DNA of 64,000 bases, from assembly GCF_010389155.1 (NCBI RefSeq), contig NC_057768.1, forward strand, positions 11,158,501 through 11,222,500, in the 5' to 3' direction. This document shows, one piece after another, positions 48,015 through 61,000 of this stretch (position 1 is the stretch's first letter; each line of letters starts with the position of its first letter). Both the position numbers and the translations under genes were made by a program. The stretch comes from Erigeron canadensis. Taxonomy: Eukaryota > Streptophyta > Magnoliopsida > Asterales > Asteraceae. The notes beneath the pieces were generated by a model that ran no database searches, was not told where the DNA came from, and worked only from the letters and a program-made list of their open reading frames with translations.

Positions 48015-48637
48015 TGAGGGGGTGTTTGGTAGGAGTGAATCATAAAGAATGGAATTAAAGGAGGGAATGGAAAGAGAATGGAATAATAAGAAAATGAATG
48101 CTTATTTTGTTTGGTATAACTAGAGAATCGTGACAAGAAACAAAGAAAAGAATCATTCTCTTGTTTGGTTATTTTATTTGATGGAATGGAAAAGACTTTC
48201 ATATGGTTTTTTACTTATTTATTTATGTATAATCCACATTGATTTTTCAAGAGTTGTTACAGCTTATTTATATTAATGCACTTTTTTCATTATAAACTTT
48301 ATTTTTATTAAATGTTTTTTTTATAATTAGGTTGCTTTATCTTATTATGAAATAACAGTGTTCCTAATTATATCAACAACAAATTGTCACAACATCAATT
48401 AATTAAAGATCTTAAAAACAAAACATTAACATCGTACGTTATATTATAATGCATATACAAATAGCCATTAAGACGAACCATGCCATCGTTCATACTTCAT
48501 AGTACTATCTACCATAGTTTACCAAAATATACATCCCCACATCAGTATTGTATCCTGAACAAAAGATTGTAACCATAATTCAGCAACTTTGAGGGGTAAC
48601 ATGGAGGAAGTTCAAAATACTAGTTTCCGACAAACAT

Positions 48638-49654
48638 CTAATCCAAGGCATCATTTGCAAGCATTTGGATATAGAGAATTTTGTCTTGTTCAGATGAACG
48701 TAAAAATATGTGGGCCTTGCTTGTATTACAACCAATGATGTCCATCCCTTTAAGACGTTGATGTGCACTAATGCCCGGTAAACTTTGGATCTCTGTGATA
48801 ACTTCTTCAAGAACATCAGCAGCAATGGTTTCATGAGCACTCGCAACAATTTTTTCACCCAACGAACCAATGGAATGCTCGATTCTTTCTGTCAAGTCGC
48901 TCGAACATTCCTTGAAGATTTCACTGAAGTCGTCACTTTTGCTTCTCTTTCGTTTATTGCTTGCACTTCCCGCAACTCCACCAGATTGTGAAATGTCCAT
49001 ATCAACTTCGATGGGTGATGTTGGTGTCTCTTCTACAGCATCTTCTTCTCCAAGATCAACAACATGAGAACCGGTAGCTCTATCTTTACCGAAAATGGTA
49101 CAAAGCTTTTCATAAAAAGGTAATGGCTTACCTTTAAAACCGACAACACTTTTATGAGTCTACACAAACAAAAAAAGTGCATTTTATGAGTTTTTGTTGC
49201 ATAACATATAAAAAAGTTACTACTAAAAATAAATGTATAATAATAACAATATATAGAGGCCTTTCTTGAGCCTATATTAGAGTTGACTAACCTTGATGTA
49301 CTCTTCCCACACTTGCTCTTCTGCATCAATGCAACCTTTCCTAAAATCCCACTTAAAGCCAAAGTCACTTGTACTAGTTCCTACTATCATGTCGTGCACA
49401 ATGGTAAAATTTGACTTCAAAGTTTTCATTCTCGACTTGATATGAGGTTCAGCTTTAATGCCTGAGTTAGGCAGGCTTTTTTCCAATAGTTGTTCCACAA
49501 CTTTAAGATACCCGGGCTTGAATCCGTTATCGGCACCTGAATACTTACCAGATACATGCACTTCCATCAATGCATCGATTAGCTTAGCATCTTCCTCTGT
49601 AGTCCATGGTCTTTTGTTTCTTCCTGGTCCTCTAAGTACACTTGAATCTGCCAT
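48638..49654 (-). CDS. Myb/SANT-like DNA-binding protein of the Harbinger element
   Basis: Exons 49654-49292 and 49159-48638 give 294 aa with phase-0 joining. The start is the ATG opening MADSSVLRGPGRNKRPW; an in-frame upstream extension to 49786 is low-complexity leader. A trihelix/Myb-SANT-like domain (Myb_DNA-bind_3 type) covers about residues 15-120, with RPWTTEEDAKLIDALMEV, FKPGYLKVVEQLLE and FGFKWDF. A basic nuclear-localisation-like patch, NKRKRSKSDD, lies at about residues 185-195, followed by a helical C-terminal region. In PIF/Harbinger elements this second protein binds the terminal DNA and carries the transposase into the nucleus; both are needed for movement. No disabling change was seen. 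Confidence 0.92.
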
Positions 49655-49898
49655 ACCTATGGCTATATAATTGAACAAGAAATATAGTTGACCTGCTGGA
49701 AAAATTGTAAGAAATTTTATTGAAAATAACTTACTTGTACATTGAACCATATATATATGTATGTGAATATCACAATAATGGAACATACATCAGTGGTCAC
49801 AAAAACATACATTCAGCTTCTATTCTTAACTAGAAAGTCACAAAAATACAATTTTGGCACTTACTAATAATAAGAAATCTAAACATACAAAAATCACA

Positions 49899-51288
49899 CT
49901 AATGAGCGCGCCTTGCATTCCATTCAGTAAACATTGCGTTTGCAAGATTATCCCTATAATCACTCCACACTTGTGAAGTCTCCACGGTTGTAATAACATT
50001 ATCGTGATCATTTATAGGTTGTGTATGATTAATTGGCACTTCGTGCTCTATAGGGTCTTCTGCCATTGTTGCACGGATGAAATTATTTATCAAACAACAA
50101 GCAATTATTATTCGTGACATGGAATCATGTGGATGGAATGAAACATCACGCAAAATTGCCCATCTATTCTTAATCAACCTGAAACATCTCTCAATTACAT
50201 TCCTTGCTTGTGTGTGTCTCATGTTATACAATTCTTTTGCAGTTGTAGGCGGATGATTCCAATCATTAAGATGGTACCGTTGACCTCGATAAGGACTTAA
50301 AAAACCTTCACAGTTCATATAACCGGCATCACAAAGGTAGTAATTTCCTATTAGATCCAATGAAACATGTCTTAATTAAATTGTTACTCATAAAGATGGT
50401 TGTGTTTTATTTTATATATATCATAACATACCATGAGGTACTTTAAGACCGTTTGGCCTACTAATAGCATCTCGAAGTACCCGTCTATCAGCTGCAGAAC
50501 CCTCCCATCCCGCCAACACATATGTGAATTGAAGGTCTCTTGTACAAACACCAAGGACATTTGTACAGATCTCACCCTTTCGGGACCGATAAGGTTTTCG
50601 ATCACTAGCCGGGACCTTAACTTTAACATATGTTCCGTCTAATGCTCCTAGACAACCCTTCAACCAAAAACAAAAATAGATATATAACAACAAGCAAAAT
50701 GGGGACTAGTATAAAACCCGGATAGTTTTAGAGATAAATTCATAACCGACTAACCTTAAACCATTTCCACCTCTCGTCTATTTCATTGTCTGGAATTGGT
50801 ACCGGTTCTTTATAAAACTCTTTGTGTACTCGACATACCGCTTTTAGCACTAACTTGAAATACCGACATATAGTTTCACCAGACCTTTTGAACATGATAC
50901 CTATGTTCCGATTTTTTTCATTGTGTGCAAGTGTGTGTAAAAACATAGCTACTTGTTCATCGACTAACATATTTTTGCTATTACTTAACCCCCCTCTATT
51001 TTCAAGAATTTTACAAAGTTTTGTAAAAGTGTATATATCCATTCTTGTAGTGACTACACTCGCAACATCACTTGCATATACCATTCTTATCATATTCTGA
51101 CCTCTTTCATAATAACTAACAAAATATTTTGAACTTAATGTTCTTGACTCGATTACATGATTCATGGCAGCACCACACAACAAAAACCAACGTGCAGAAA
51201 AATACATTGCGTGAGATGCTCCTAAAGTGGCCATCATAGCAGCTTGCCTAGTTTGGATTCTTCTCTGGAAATAATTTGTTCTTGCCAT
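49899..51288 (-). CDS. PIF/Harbinger DDE transposase
   Basis: Exons 51288-50755, 50657-50432 and 50347-49899 give 402 aa with consistent phases. The N-terminal third (about 80-170) carries the helix-turn-helix region (EQVAMFLHTLAHNEKNRNI, RSGETICRYF). The DDE_Tnp_4 nuclease domain follows with the first Asp in GALDGTYV, the second in GSAADRRVL and the Glu in RNVIERCFRLIKNRW, plus the family mark YYLCDAGY. This family is the ancestor of the plant host genes ALP1 and HARBI1-like proteins. Here it is plainly still in its transposon, within matched terminal repeats. All three catalytic residues and the reading frame are kept, so the enzyme could be functional. Confidence 0.95.
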
Positions 51289-52057
51289 CTACATAATACC
51301 CAAATTACAAAGACCAAAACTAAAAAATGAAACTTCGAAACATGTAATAAAAATATACTTATATAGTTTTTTCTTGCAAGATTAAAATAGTATATTGTTT
51401 CATGTAATGATGTATAGCTTCAGGATAACTAGAATTATGTAATAATAAACTTTTTTTTATTTACATGACTTACTCGATCAAAATAGTAACAAAATAATAT
51501 AAGAAGTAGTAATTACAACTAGTGATTACAAGTAGTGAAGTGAATACCATATTTATTAAAATTAAAATAGACTACACATAAATAAAAAAAATGATAATAT
51601 AAAGAAAGAATAATAAGCTTGATAAAGTTTCAAACCTTTGTAAGAAGATTCATCGCTATTTTGTTTGAAAGAAGATAGGAAGAATCAATAGAATACCTTG
51701 TTTAAGATCTGATGATATTTTGATGATGATGATGATGATGATGATGAAAAAACTTTTCAAATTTCAATCATCATATCTAGGGTTTGAGAAAGCATTTTGA
51801 TTTGGGGATAATGTGAAACTCATATTTTATAATTGTTTTTTTAAGGCATAACTTTGATTCTCCTGATTTTACAAAGGGGGAATGGGTGTAGTTAAAATAT
51901 TGATTCTTCTCCTTTCTACAGCTTTTTAGAAAGAATAAAATTGGTGGAAAGAGAATGTCATTTTTATTCTCTATTTCCATTCCTTCTATCCACCAAACAA
52001 AAGAAAAACCCCTTATTTCCATTCTCTCTTTTCCATTCACATGTACCAAACACCCCC
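51289..52057 (-). promoter_or_regulatory. 5' region and right end of the Harbinger element
   Basis: About 770 bp of AT-rich DNA with a (GAT)8-like run near 51720-51745 and subterminal GAATGGAA/TTCCATTC repeats. It should carry the transposase promoter and transposase-binding sites. No separate gene is seen. Confidence 0.5.
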
Positions 52058-52060
52058 TGA

Positions 52061-52300
52061 ATGTCTAACACACCGGGAATAAACAGTATTGAACACTGTT
52101 ATGCACCTAATAAGTCCACAAATATACGACACATGACACTATCTAAGTCATCATAGGTCGGAATCACATACATCTATTTAAACCCACAACTATCTAAACA
52201 CACAAAAAAGAAAAAATTATACCATGCTTCATTTTCAAAATTACTCTATCAAATATCTTTCCATATAGTCCTAGTCAACGAAAAAAAATTTTCTTTACTT
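52061..52300. other. Spacer right of the Harbinger element
   Basis: No gene or element end recognised. Confidence 0.3.
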
Positions 52301-52915
52301 TTACATACCCGGGGCTTTCACTTGAAGAATTTTGGGAATGCTCTTATATGGGAGAACACCATTTTCCAATGGTTCATAGGCCGCATCAACCCGTCGAACC
52401 ACCTGCCCGCAAACCTTTTTCCTTGATAACTTGATCTTGTCTTACTCTATTAAATGTTACTGTAAGCTAACTTCCGTATCTACCCCTTTAGTATTCCCAA
52501 TGCCAGGAAACAATCTCCCATACTTCAGACCATCAATCGGAGTCCTACATGTACACATGAGGAACAACCTCCATTACCAATCCAATATACTTTGTCTTTT
52601 AGCTCTTGAAGCACAGACATCTTCCTCTGGATTTTATCATCCCTCATTCTGACACTACCTTGCAACCTCTTTATTATTTCCTGTTTTTCAACATATCTCT
52701 TAGGGAAACAGTCTCATCACGCTAAACCTCTATTAATTCTTATAGCTTAATCATTGTTCTTTCACCTCTATAAGGTCCTTCCTCAACTTTTTCACATCCC
52801 CAGAAGTCAGGATCCCGTACAGAAACCTTCCTTTGAGCTTTCCTCTCCAAATCCCCTCTACCTTTGCTAACTCCTCCTCCATTCTTTGAAATCTCGCATA
52901 CAAGATATTGCCGTT
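52301..52915 (-). pseudogene. Decayed coding remnant, origin unknown
   Basis: Base composition is less AT-rich than its surroundings. The minus strand from about 52900 reads a charged, helix-like peptide (MEEELAKVEGIWRGKLKG, then DVKKLRKDLIEVKEQ) before stops accumulate. It may be a decayed Gag-like or other coiled-coil protein. No family was recognised. Confidence 0.35.
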
Positions 52916-54300
52916 AACTGCTTGAGAAAACTTGGTTTGGTTATTGTTTTGGGCAAAAATTACTCAAGATAATTTTATACTAAGACTCAAAATAATTGTG
53001 TGACCAAAGGTTTGTTAGTGAGGACTAGTGCTTGTGACTTAAAGTAAATGAAGATTTATGCTAATAAGAAATCACTTGAATGAAAGATTTTAGGCAGAAA
53101 ACCTTTATAAAGATCTTAGAAATACTTTTTAAAGAAGATTAAGCAAGAATAATTGTGATCTTGAGATAACTCGAATTAATAAGAATGCTATAAAGAATAC
53201 GACACTAGAATATTTTTTGACGGGGAAACATCCTTGTAACTATAATGGAATCTTAGGTAAAAAAACCCCGGAAGGAAACAATCGTTCCTACTTGTGTTCT
53301 TTTATGATTGATTATGGATAATGAATAATGAGTGTTTTGATCGTATAACTATCTATTTATGAGTAGAAGTGTAAACTACAAATGAGTGTTACGATATTGC
53401 TGAGTGAGATGGGTTTAATCAATGTGTTCTCCCTTTTGACTAACGAAGCCTTTGTATTTATAGAGTTAGAAGTTGAACTACTTGTGCGAAATATCTAGGA
53501 TCTTCATGGACTTGCTCGTTACTTGGAAAACTTGGTGAAGATGACCGTTGAGACCTTTTCTACACATGGTAAAACCCTTCTCAATTCCTATTTTCACAGT
53601 TGAAGTGATATTCCAGTCGTTCTGACTTATTTCCACATGTTATAATCATTTTGACTTACTCCTTGGACGTGTTCCTTGACGTAAATATTTATCCTATGTA
53701 TAATACCTCAATATACTAGATATATGCTCGTTAGTTTTCATATTGATCTTGATTATCTCAAAATCCTATTTTGTCAAAGATTGTACAATAACACAGTCAA
53801 GATCCTAAAGTCTGTAAGTCTCCCGGGTTTTACTGAACCGAGATTGACTTAAGGATATGTGGAGGTGCGGAATCCCTCGAGATAACCCACGGTTACTATA
53901 TCTACCTTTTATGATATATATATATATCACTCTAGAGTTTCCTTATTTTGAAAACCATTTTTTTTGTAAGAACCATGAGAACTCTTAAATAATATATTTG
54001 TTCACATGTTTTTTTTTGTTATTCACATGTGAAATGATATAAAAAAATATGTTGTAGAATAAACTTTTTTAAAAAACTTTCAAAATAGCCTTTTGTTAAT
54101 TTGTGAATGAATATGCTCATGTTTTCGTTCACATGTTAAGAAATGGGTATATGTAAGGTTTTAAAAAAACCTTTCTTCTACAACATGTATTTTTATAACG
54201 TTTCATATGTGAATGAACAAAAAATCTCAAAATAAGGCTCCCCTATCAATATATATATATATATATATCTTTTTGCGTGAATATAAACACCCATATTTGG
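52916..54300 (-). other. Possible decayed copia LTR, otherwise no gene
   Basis: On the minus strand a TATA-like CTCTATAAATACAAAGGC occurs at about 53446-53463, in a context similar to the TATA region of the Sirevirus LTR further right. Terminal repeats could not be fixed. The remainder is spacer with a short AT microsatellite at 54248-54268. Confidence 0.3.
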
Positions 54301-54590
54301 TTATATAGTGAAACGGCTCTCCGGACAAACTTTACGAACCAACGTGGCAACCTAAGTCTACAAGTGGTCCAAACCGGGTGTGTGTTTGCTGTTCGTGCGT
54401 GAGTCGAGAACCCACAAGATCAACAGTGCGTGTTCTTGGATTTCTCTCTCTAGGTTTTGCTCGTTTCTCTCTCTACACTCTTGTTGGAACATGCATGAAC
54501 ACACACCTCTATTTAGAAGCAAGTGACAAAAACCGCAAATCCATTGGGTTTGAGTGTTCTCATGTCAAGCCCATTAGGGTTTTGGCCTAG

Positions 54591-55055
54591 TTTGAGAGTT
54601 CTTGTGTACAAGCATACTTTTGCTTGTTTCCACAGAAACTCTCAAACCATTTGAGAGTTCTTATGAACAAGCAAACTTTTGATTGTTCCCCAAAAACTCT
54701 CAAATGACCATTTGAGTGTTCTTTCCACAAGCAAACTTTTGCTCGTTCCCAAGAACCCTCAAATGACCTTTTGAGTGTTCTCTCCACACGCAACTAATTT
54801 CTAGTTCCCAAGAACACTCAAATAACACTTAGGAATATTTGAGTTAATGTCTTTACTGCTGTCAAGACACAGAACCGACATTAACTCAGCCAATATATCT
54901 ACTGCTGTAAATATACACCGATACAACATTAGCCATGACAATGTTTTTCTGCTGCTGTAACTACGCAGCAACAACATCGTGAATATTACCTATTGGAAGT
55001 ATATATTTAAAATAATGTTTCTCCTATTGTAAATACGTAGAAACACAATTATCTT
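54591..55055. repeat. Tandem array of ~60-bp hairpin-forming units
   Basis: Units at 54591-54646, 54650-54704, 54711-54763 and 54770-54822 each start TTTGAG(A/T)GTTCT and end in the inverse AGAA(C)(C)CTCTCAAA, enclosing AAGCAAACTTTTGCT. The next unit has a perfect 12-bp stem TGAGTTAATGTC (54840-54851) with GACATTAACTCA (54877-54888). More diverged hairpins with CTGCTGTAA loops follow around 54900-55055. Confidence 0.85.
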
Positions 55056-56039
55056 AACTTCCGAGACAATTCGGCCAAAGTCTCCATGGCCCTATGGAAT
55101 AACCAACTTCGGGTAACCTCATGAATAACCCAAAACCTTTATACAAATGGATATGTTCCAATTCCGAGAAATCTCATATTTTCTAAAGCTATGACGAAAC
55201 ACTTTTGCTTTCCAACTAATCCTTTTTCCCTTTTTTCGGCACCCCTTGTTTCATCTTTTGACACCTTGTCATCCCAATGCAATAGTAATCAACCTTTTTC
55301 TTTTCCTTTATAAATCAACCACATAACTTACCATTGGTCCCATCGACCCCAACATCACTCCAACACCAACTTGAATCCGTCCTCCACATCAACCTACTCA
55401 CTCATGGGGACACTCTACAACCGCGCAAAGCAAATAAATGCTGAGGAGCAGCTCACCAGAAGCCCCGAATCCTACCATAGGATATTCCGAAGCCCTTTTT
55501 GTAAACTCCATTGACAATAGATCTTTTTTTATAAGAATTCCGAAAGACATTTTTATTACAACAACAAATGAATAACAAACAAATATCTGTGAGTACCTCT
55601 ATAAGTACTCCAACTCAATCACTTACCTGACCATTTACCATTTTCCCAACTTTTCATCTCTACCTTCCCACGCAAGGATTACCCTGACTTTACACAAGAT
55701 TGCCTACGCGTATGATTCCAACGCAACTAATATCACTATATACTATCACCAACCTATTCAACAGACTCTACTTTAGACCCATTAGTCACACGTTCATATC
55801 TTTTCACTAATGATCCGATATACACCGATCTCGTTTACCGAATTCCTTATCCGTAAAATACTTAGACGAAGAAGTTTACCCCAGCCCTCCTAACAACAAC
55901 CGCCCAATCCCCAGAAGAACTATATTGCAAAAAGCGAGACAAAACTCCTCGAGGGTCTTTATCCTGAAACTGTTTCAGAAATTTCAATTAACCTTAATTT
56001 TTCTTAACAAGACCCAGAAGAACAATAAAAGTTGTAAAA
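55056..56039. other. Decayed sequence between hairpin array and copia remnant
   Basis: Contains short frames such as one near 55406 (MGTLYNRAKQINAEEQL) interrupted by stops. It is probably decayed retroelement or gene fragment; no family can be named. Confidence 0.3.
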
Positions 56040-56460
56040 TGAAAAGGGTGTTAGATAATGTTGTCTCAGGAAAATTTGCAATAAGTGCGCTATGTCTAAT
56101 ATATTTAATGATGACAAATAATTTGTGTGGTATCATAACCAAAGTAAGTAACAAAGAGAAGATAAAGATTGAAGGTGTCAGGATTGTATCCTTCGAGATT
56201 TATGATGAAATTCTAAAGACCATGTTGAATGTGAAGTATGTTTCGAGTGCACGCATCGAAAAATATATATACTTTTGTTTAAAGTTGTAACGTCTTTTGG
56301 GTCTTACTATGTAGGAAAAAAAGGTACTTGCAAGATGTATATGAGAGGTTGTATCCAGTTCTTCGGGGATGGGGAAATTCAAAAGATTTATGTTACCTGG
56401 ATGGTGAATCCTCGTAAAGTAAATATTTTTCTACTAACAAAAGAAGGTGAAGTAGCCTAA
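56040..56460 (+). pseudogene. Remnant of a copia polyprotein (protease to pre-integrase region)
   Basis: Frames at 55925-56290 and 56275-56460 contain phrases aligning in order with the copia protease/GAG-pre-integrase junction: KIEGVRIVSFEIYDEILKTM, then NVKYVSS, then KGTCKMYMRG. They are in different frames and lack the protease DSG and integrase motifs. This is an old fragment on the opposite strand to the Sirevirus to its right. Confidence 0.55.
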
Positions 56461-56737
56461 GAAAGTAATGCAAATTACAACCTAGTTAAACTATATTCGC
56501 GTGAATAGTAACATACATGGGGGTTTTGTTTAGTGGTTTTTTATGTGAAAAATCCATAAAAGTAACCTTTTTACACAAATTTCCTATTAAAGAGAACCTA
56601 TTTAGTTTTCGTCTATTAAAAAGATTCTGTTTCTAAATTTTTTTCAATAAAGGTAATATCGTTAGTTTTTAACGTCAAACCTCTATTAACTTCCAAGGCA
56701 GTTTGCCACGTCGTTAGAAAAAGCTGATGTGGAGTAA
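56461..56737. other. Spacer left of the Sirevirus LTR
   Basis: Contains TTAACGTCAAACC and GCCACGTCGTTAG-type sequence resembling one arm of a fold-back MULE, apparently cut by the Sirevirus insertion. The partner arm would lie beyond the window. Confidence 0.35.
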
Positions 56738-57721
56738 TGTGAAGTCTCTCACTCGATGGTTTAACCCACAAGTGTAGAATAAACAAGTCAAGTAATCACT
56801 AGATAGGACTAGTATGAAACGTCAAGTAAGTACTAGATTGGACTAGTATTACGATAAATATAAATGCAAGAATATATATAACGTAATACGTACTTAAGCA
56901 ATATAAAAATAAGTAAGTAAAGTAAATGGTGACACACTATGTAATTTTCAAGTGTATTTTATTTATTGATGTTAATTAAAATACAAGGTTGTTGCGAAAC
57001 AAGATATTACAAAGTAAGTATCTAAACAACCTATGAATTACAAGTGATCTAATTTTGCTAAATAAACTCCTTGACCGAAATACTTAAAGTTGTGAAGTAT
57101 AACTGTTTAGATCGAGAGTATTTGAGCAAAGGCACCAAATTGCAAAAGTATGTAATTTGGACGAGGAAGTGACTTGGTATTTATAGGCAAAAAGAATAAA
57201 TATAATATTCTTTTTGCCGTACAAATATGGTTACATGTATTTAAGGAAATTACTTTAATTCCTTAAATGCATTGATTAAAGTACAAGAATAAAGTCACAC
57301 GATAGTGACTTGTCTTCTAATTAACCAACCACTTTTACATGCGTGTTAGGCTTTTAACAAAGGATAAATAGATTGTCCGGGTAAAAGCATGTAAAGGCAT
57401 AAAGTCAATTCCTCGTAATCGGTGTTTAGACTTGTAAGGTCTAGAACACTGATAAGGACTCCAGTCAAGAGATCTGGTAAGTCTTCCAATTAGCTCCTCT
57501 ATTTGTCAGACTTCTTTCTTCAGAATTCAGTCTTCGACTTCAGTGAGAATGTTCTTCAGTAGAAAGATCTTGACTGGAGTGAAGTCCAGTGAACAAATCT
57601 GGTGGAATCCAGATTCATGTACAAGTAAGTTGTTCACTGGTCTTCACATAATTTCTGGACAAATCTTCAGAGGGCTCCAGTAGTCACGTCTGGAGCGAGT
57701 CCAGTAAATCTGGACATAACA
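56738..57721 (-). repeat. 3' LTR of the Sirevirus-type element
   Basis: Minus strand begins TGTTATGTCCAGATTTAC directly after the purine tract. A TATA box in CCTATAAATACCAAGTC lies at about 57173-57190. The end is placed at GAGACTTCACA (56738); without the 5' LTR this edge is approximate, making the LTR about 984 bp. Confidence 0.7.
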
Positions 57722-57739
57722 AATTCCCCCTATTTGTTT
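57722..57739 (-). other. Polypurine tract of the Sirevirus-type element
   Basis: Minus strand AAACAAATAGGGGGAATT immediately precedes the LTR TG. This is the expected plus-strand priming site. Confidence 0.85.
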
Positions 57740-58021
57740 AGAAATTATGCAAGGATTTTCATGCTCTTATCTATACAAGTTTGTGCTTGAGAAATCCTTG
57801 AAAAAATTTGACTAAGTCTAATTTGAATTACTGGAGAGCCACTTTATAGATCATCAGTGTTCCCAGTTTATACATTTTAATTTCTAGACTTAATCTGGAT
57901 AAGTGCTTATGAAAAATAGAAATTGCAACTTATATTTACAGACATCAACTGGAGGAAAGTTACAATTTTATCAACAAAAAAAATACAAGTACAATATCAG
58001 ATTTAAGCCATTTTCTTTACA

Positions 58022-61000
58022 GCATGCCCAGATGGCTCTTCAGTGGCCTTCCTCTTTACACCTGGAGATGATGAAGTAGTAAGAGAAGTCCTTAAGCCCA
58101 ACTCCATCTCCATCAGTTCCTTCCTCATCCATTCCTTGCCAATCCTTTTCATAAAATACTTAACATCCTGGGAAACATTTTTACCCCTGAATGAAAGGCC
58201 AATCTCTCTTAGTTCTGACCATCCGAATGCCCTGATTGACGTGTCTTTTCTTTCATCAGTAAAGTTCCCTTCTCTGAAGAGTTTGACGTGGAACTTTGAG
58301 AAGTTGTCATGGTTTTCTGCCAGATGGATCTCAGCACCCAGTATAGATCGGGCATCAACTCTAAATTTAACAAATGTTCATATTTTTCTTTTGTCTTAGC
58401 CCTTTTAACCATCTCATCCACTTCCCTGGACACCTTTCTCTGTTCAGCAACTTGTTGAAATTTTTCTTTATTGATTCTTTCAGTAGTGTTCAAGGGAATG
58501 AAGGTGCTAAGATTTGCATCTCTGGCAGCTTTGGTTTTTCTGTCTGGTGCCTTGGGCAAACCCTTGATCTTCTTCCTATATTCATAGAGCAGTAGCATTA
58601 CTCCTTACTTGTTGCTGGAGATTTTTCAACTCTTTTCTTCTCTAGGCAATGAGATCCAGTATGCTCACACCATAGATTTCAGAATCATAGACTTGTTCAT
58701 CTTGAGCATACATGGATCGAATATAGATATCATCCAAGGCATCCAGACATTTCTTCAGCCTGGGATCATCCTTCATCTTTTTATATACTTCAATTTGTAC
58801 GCCCAACCTGCCAGCGTTGTAAGAATCCAGAGTCCCATGCCTGGCCATATCTAACTGGTGAGCAATTAAGTCATCTTTTAGATTCTTCTTGAAAATTTCA
58901 ATTAAGATGCACTCTTGCTCCAGTCTCTTTGCCTTGGCCTCATCAGCAGACACATATTCCTCTCCTGCTTCAACTGTTGGTTCCCCAGACACCCCTTGCT
59001 TTCTTTTGATCTTTTTCATTGTGGTTGGAATGTCTAGGAACTCTTCAAACACTGGCTCACTGGCATCAGTACCAGCAGCCTCTTCTTCAACTTGTCTACT
59101 GGCTTCAGTACCAGTGACATCCTGTCCAATCACCTTCTTCCAGACTTCAATCTTCTTTTGAAGATCACCAACTTTTTCTGTACCAGAACCAGAACCTTCC
59201 CCCTTGGAAGCATCTCCAGATTGAAGATGATTCCACACCTGGTCCAGCTTATGTCTGTCAGCAGAATCAAAGGTTCGACCAGATACTGGAGCAATGTTGT
59301 TCACAGTTTTCCTCAATTGCATCACTTCCTTTTTAATAATTTCAAGATCCTGAGGAAAGTGGCGAGGCAACTGGGTGTCAATCATCTTCATTACTTCAGG
59401 CAACAACCCATCACAAAGATTTCTAAGGAGAGTTTAAGACACCTCCTCAGTGATTTCTTTTAACATATCTCCCCTGAACTTTCGAACAACTTCATCACTG
59501 AGGGTGCTGACAACTGAGTTTTTCTCCAGGGTTGGCCTGCTCTCCAGAGAGCTTATTCTGGTGGTCAAGTTCTGATCTTCACCAGTCAGACTTACCAGAG
59601 GTTGAGCAACTTCAGCTTTAATGGCAGTCTGAACAGTTCTCACCATATCCTCCTTGATTCCCTGGACTGCAACTTGTATAGATTCAGAGTTTTTATTTGT
59701 TTCCACGACAAGTTCAACCAGCTTCTCAAAGACTATCTTCTCATTTCTAGCAAATATGTTCATTTCTGACTTAAGATTATTGGAAATTAGAGATTTGAAG
59801 TCAGAATTAACCTGAGAAGAAGCCTGAAATGATTTGTCCAGGTCCGCCACCTTATTAAAAAGGCCTTGGACCTCGGTTGAAGAAGAAGAGGAGAGACCAC
59901 TGGAAGGATTGGTGATTCTGGTGATGGATGATACTGGTAACACCCTTGTGATATTTTTAGTTGGTTGGGTGACTGCCAGTGGTTTGGAAGTTTGAGATGG
60001 TTGAATTTCTGGTGCAATTGGTGATTCAAAAGTTGTTGTTTGTTCTGGAAGAGGTGTTGGTGTATTTTCTAGGGGTGGAGGAGGCATATCAGAAAGAATT
60101 GACTGGGAGACAGAATGGATGGTGCGATCAATTTATTCTTCTCCCAGAAAACTCATATTTACATCAAAATCATTGTCTTCAGATAGTGGAGAGTCAACCA
60201 TATCCCAATCTGGGCCGGTTCCACCTGCCTGGTCCTCTACTTGAACATTTTCCACCCCTACATTTAAATCAATTTGAGCCACTTGCTCCAGAATTTCTCC
60301 TTCAATCTGTACATTTTGTTCCCCCTTAACCTCTTCAACTATCAAGAACCCATCAGCAACCATGATGTCCCCACTTCCAGCAGTTGAGACTGGTATAACA
60401 AAAGGTGAGCCAGACCCTCTTTCATTTTCACCACTTCCTTCTACTGGTACTGAGGAAGTGGTTGCTGGGGCAATCTCCTGAACAAGATCTCCAGAATCCA
60501 GATGAGAGGATTCTGGAAGAGATGAAACCAAAACTTTTTGTTCCTTGGCCTGGTGGGATTAGGAGGAATTTCAACAATATTTTCAGCAATCTGCTGAGGA
60601 TCAGGGGCTATCTAGGAAATAGGTTGCACCCTTTCAGCAAAAACAACTTCCGAATTTCCTTCATTGTTATGAGGTCCCTCATATATTCACACAAAGAAAA
60701 ATGAGTTGTATTTACAGAGTACTCATTTTTCAAGGTCCTGCTAAATATGATGGATAGAAATCGAATGAAGGGAATGAAGGCTTTCCTACTCTGGACCTTC
60801 AATCTGTCCACCAGATCATTAAAGAAAATCTGGGCAAAGTCCACCCTATACCCATGCCACAAGCTGTAGGCAATCTGGAGCTGTGTCTGGTTTATCTGAT
60901 CTAAACAAGATGAGTGAAGAAATATCTCCATGAATCTGTCAGCCTGCTCATATATACAGTGCCCTTCCTGAGCAGTTGACCATTCTCATCCACAATCTCC

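Larger units (their letters stand above)
48018..52057 (-). mobile_element. PIF/Harbinger DNA transposon, apparently complete
   Basis: The ends are GGGGGTGTTTGGTA and its exact inverse TACCAAACACCCCC, continuing into diverged GAATGGAA-rich subterminal inverted sequence. The target site TGA is duplicated on both sides (48015-48017 and 52058-52060); a 3-bp duplication is the hallmark of this superfamily. Both genes expected of an autonomous element are present on the minus strand, transposase first and Myb-like protein second, with open frames throughout. Length is 4040 bp. Confidence 0.95.

Noticed and set aside
54591..54822. CRISPR-like array
   Set aside because: Plant sequence, imperfect repeats without unique spacers, and each unit is itself a hairpin.
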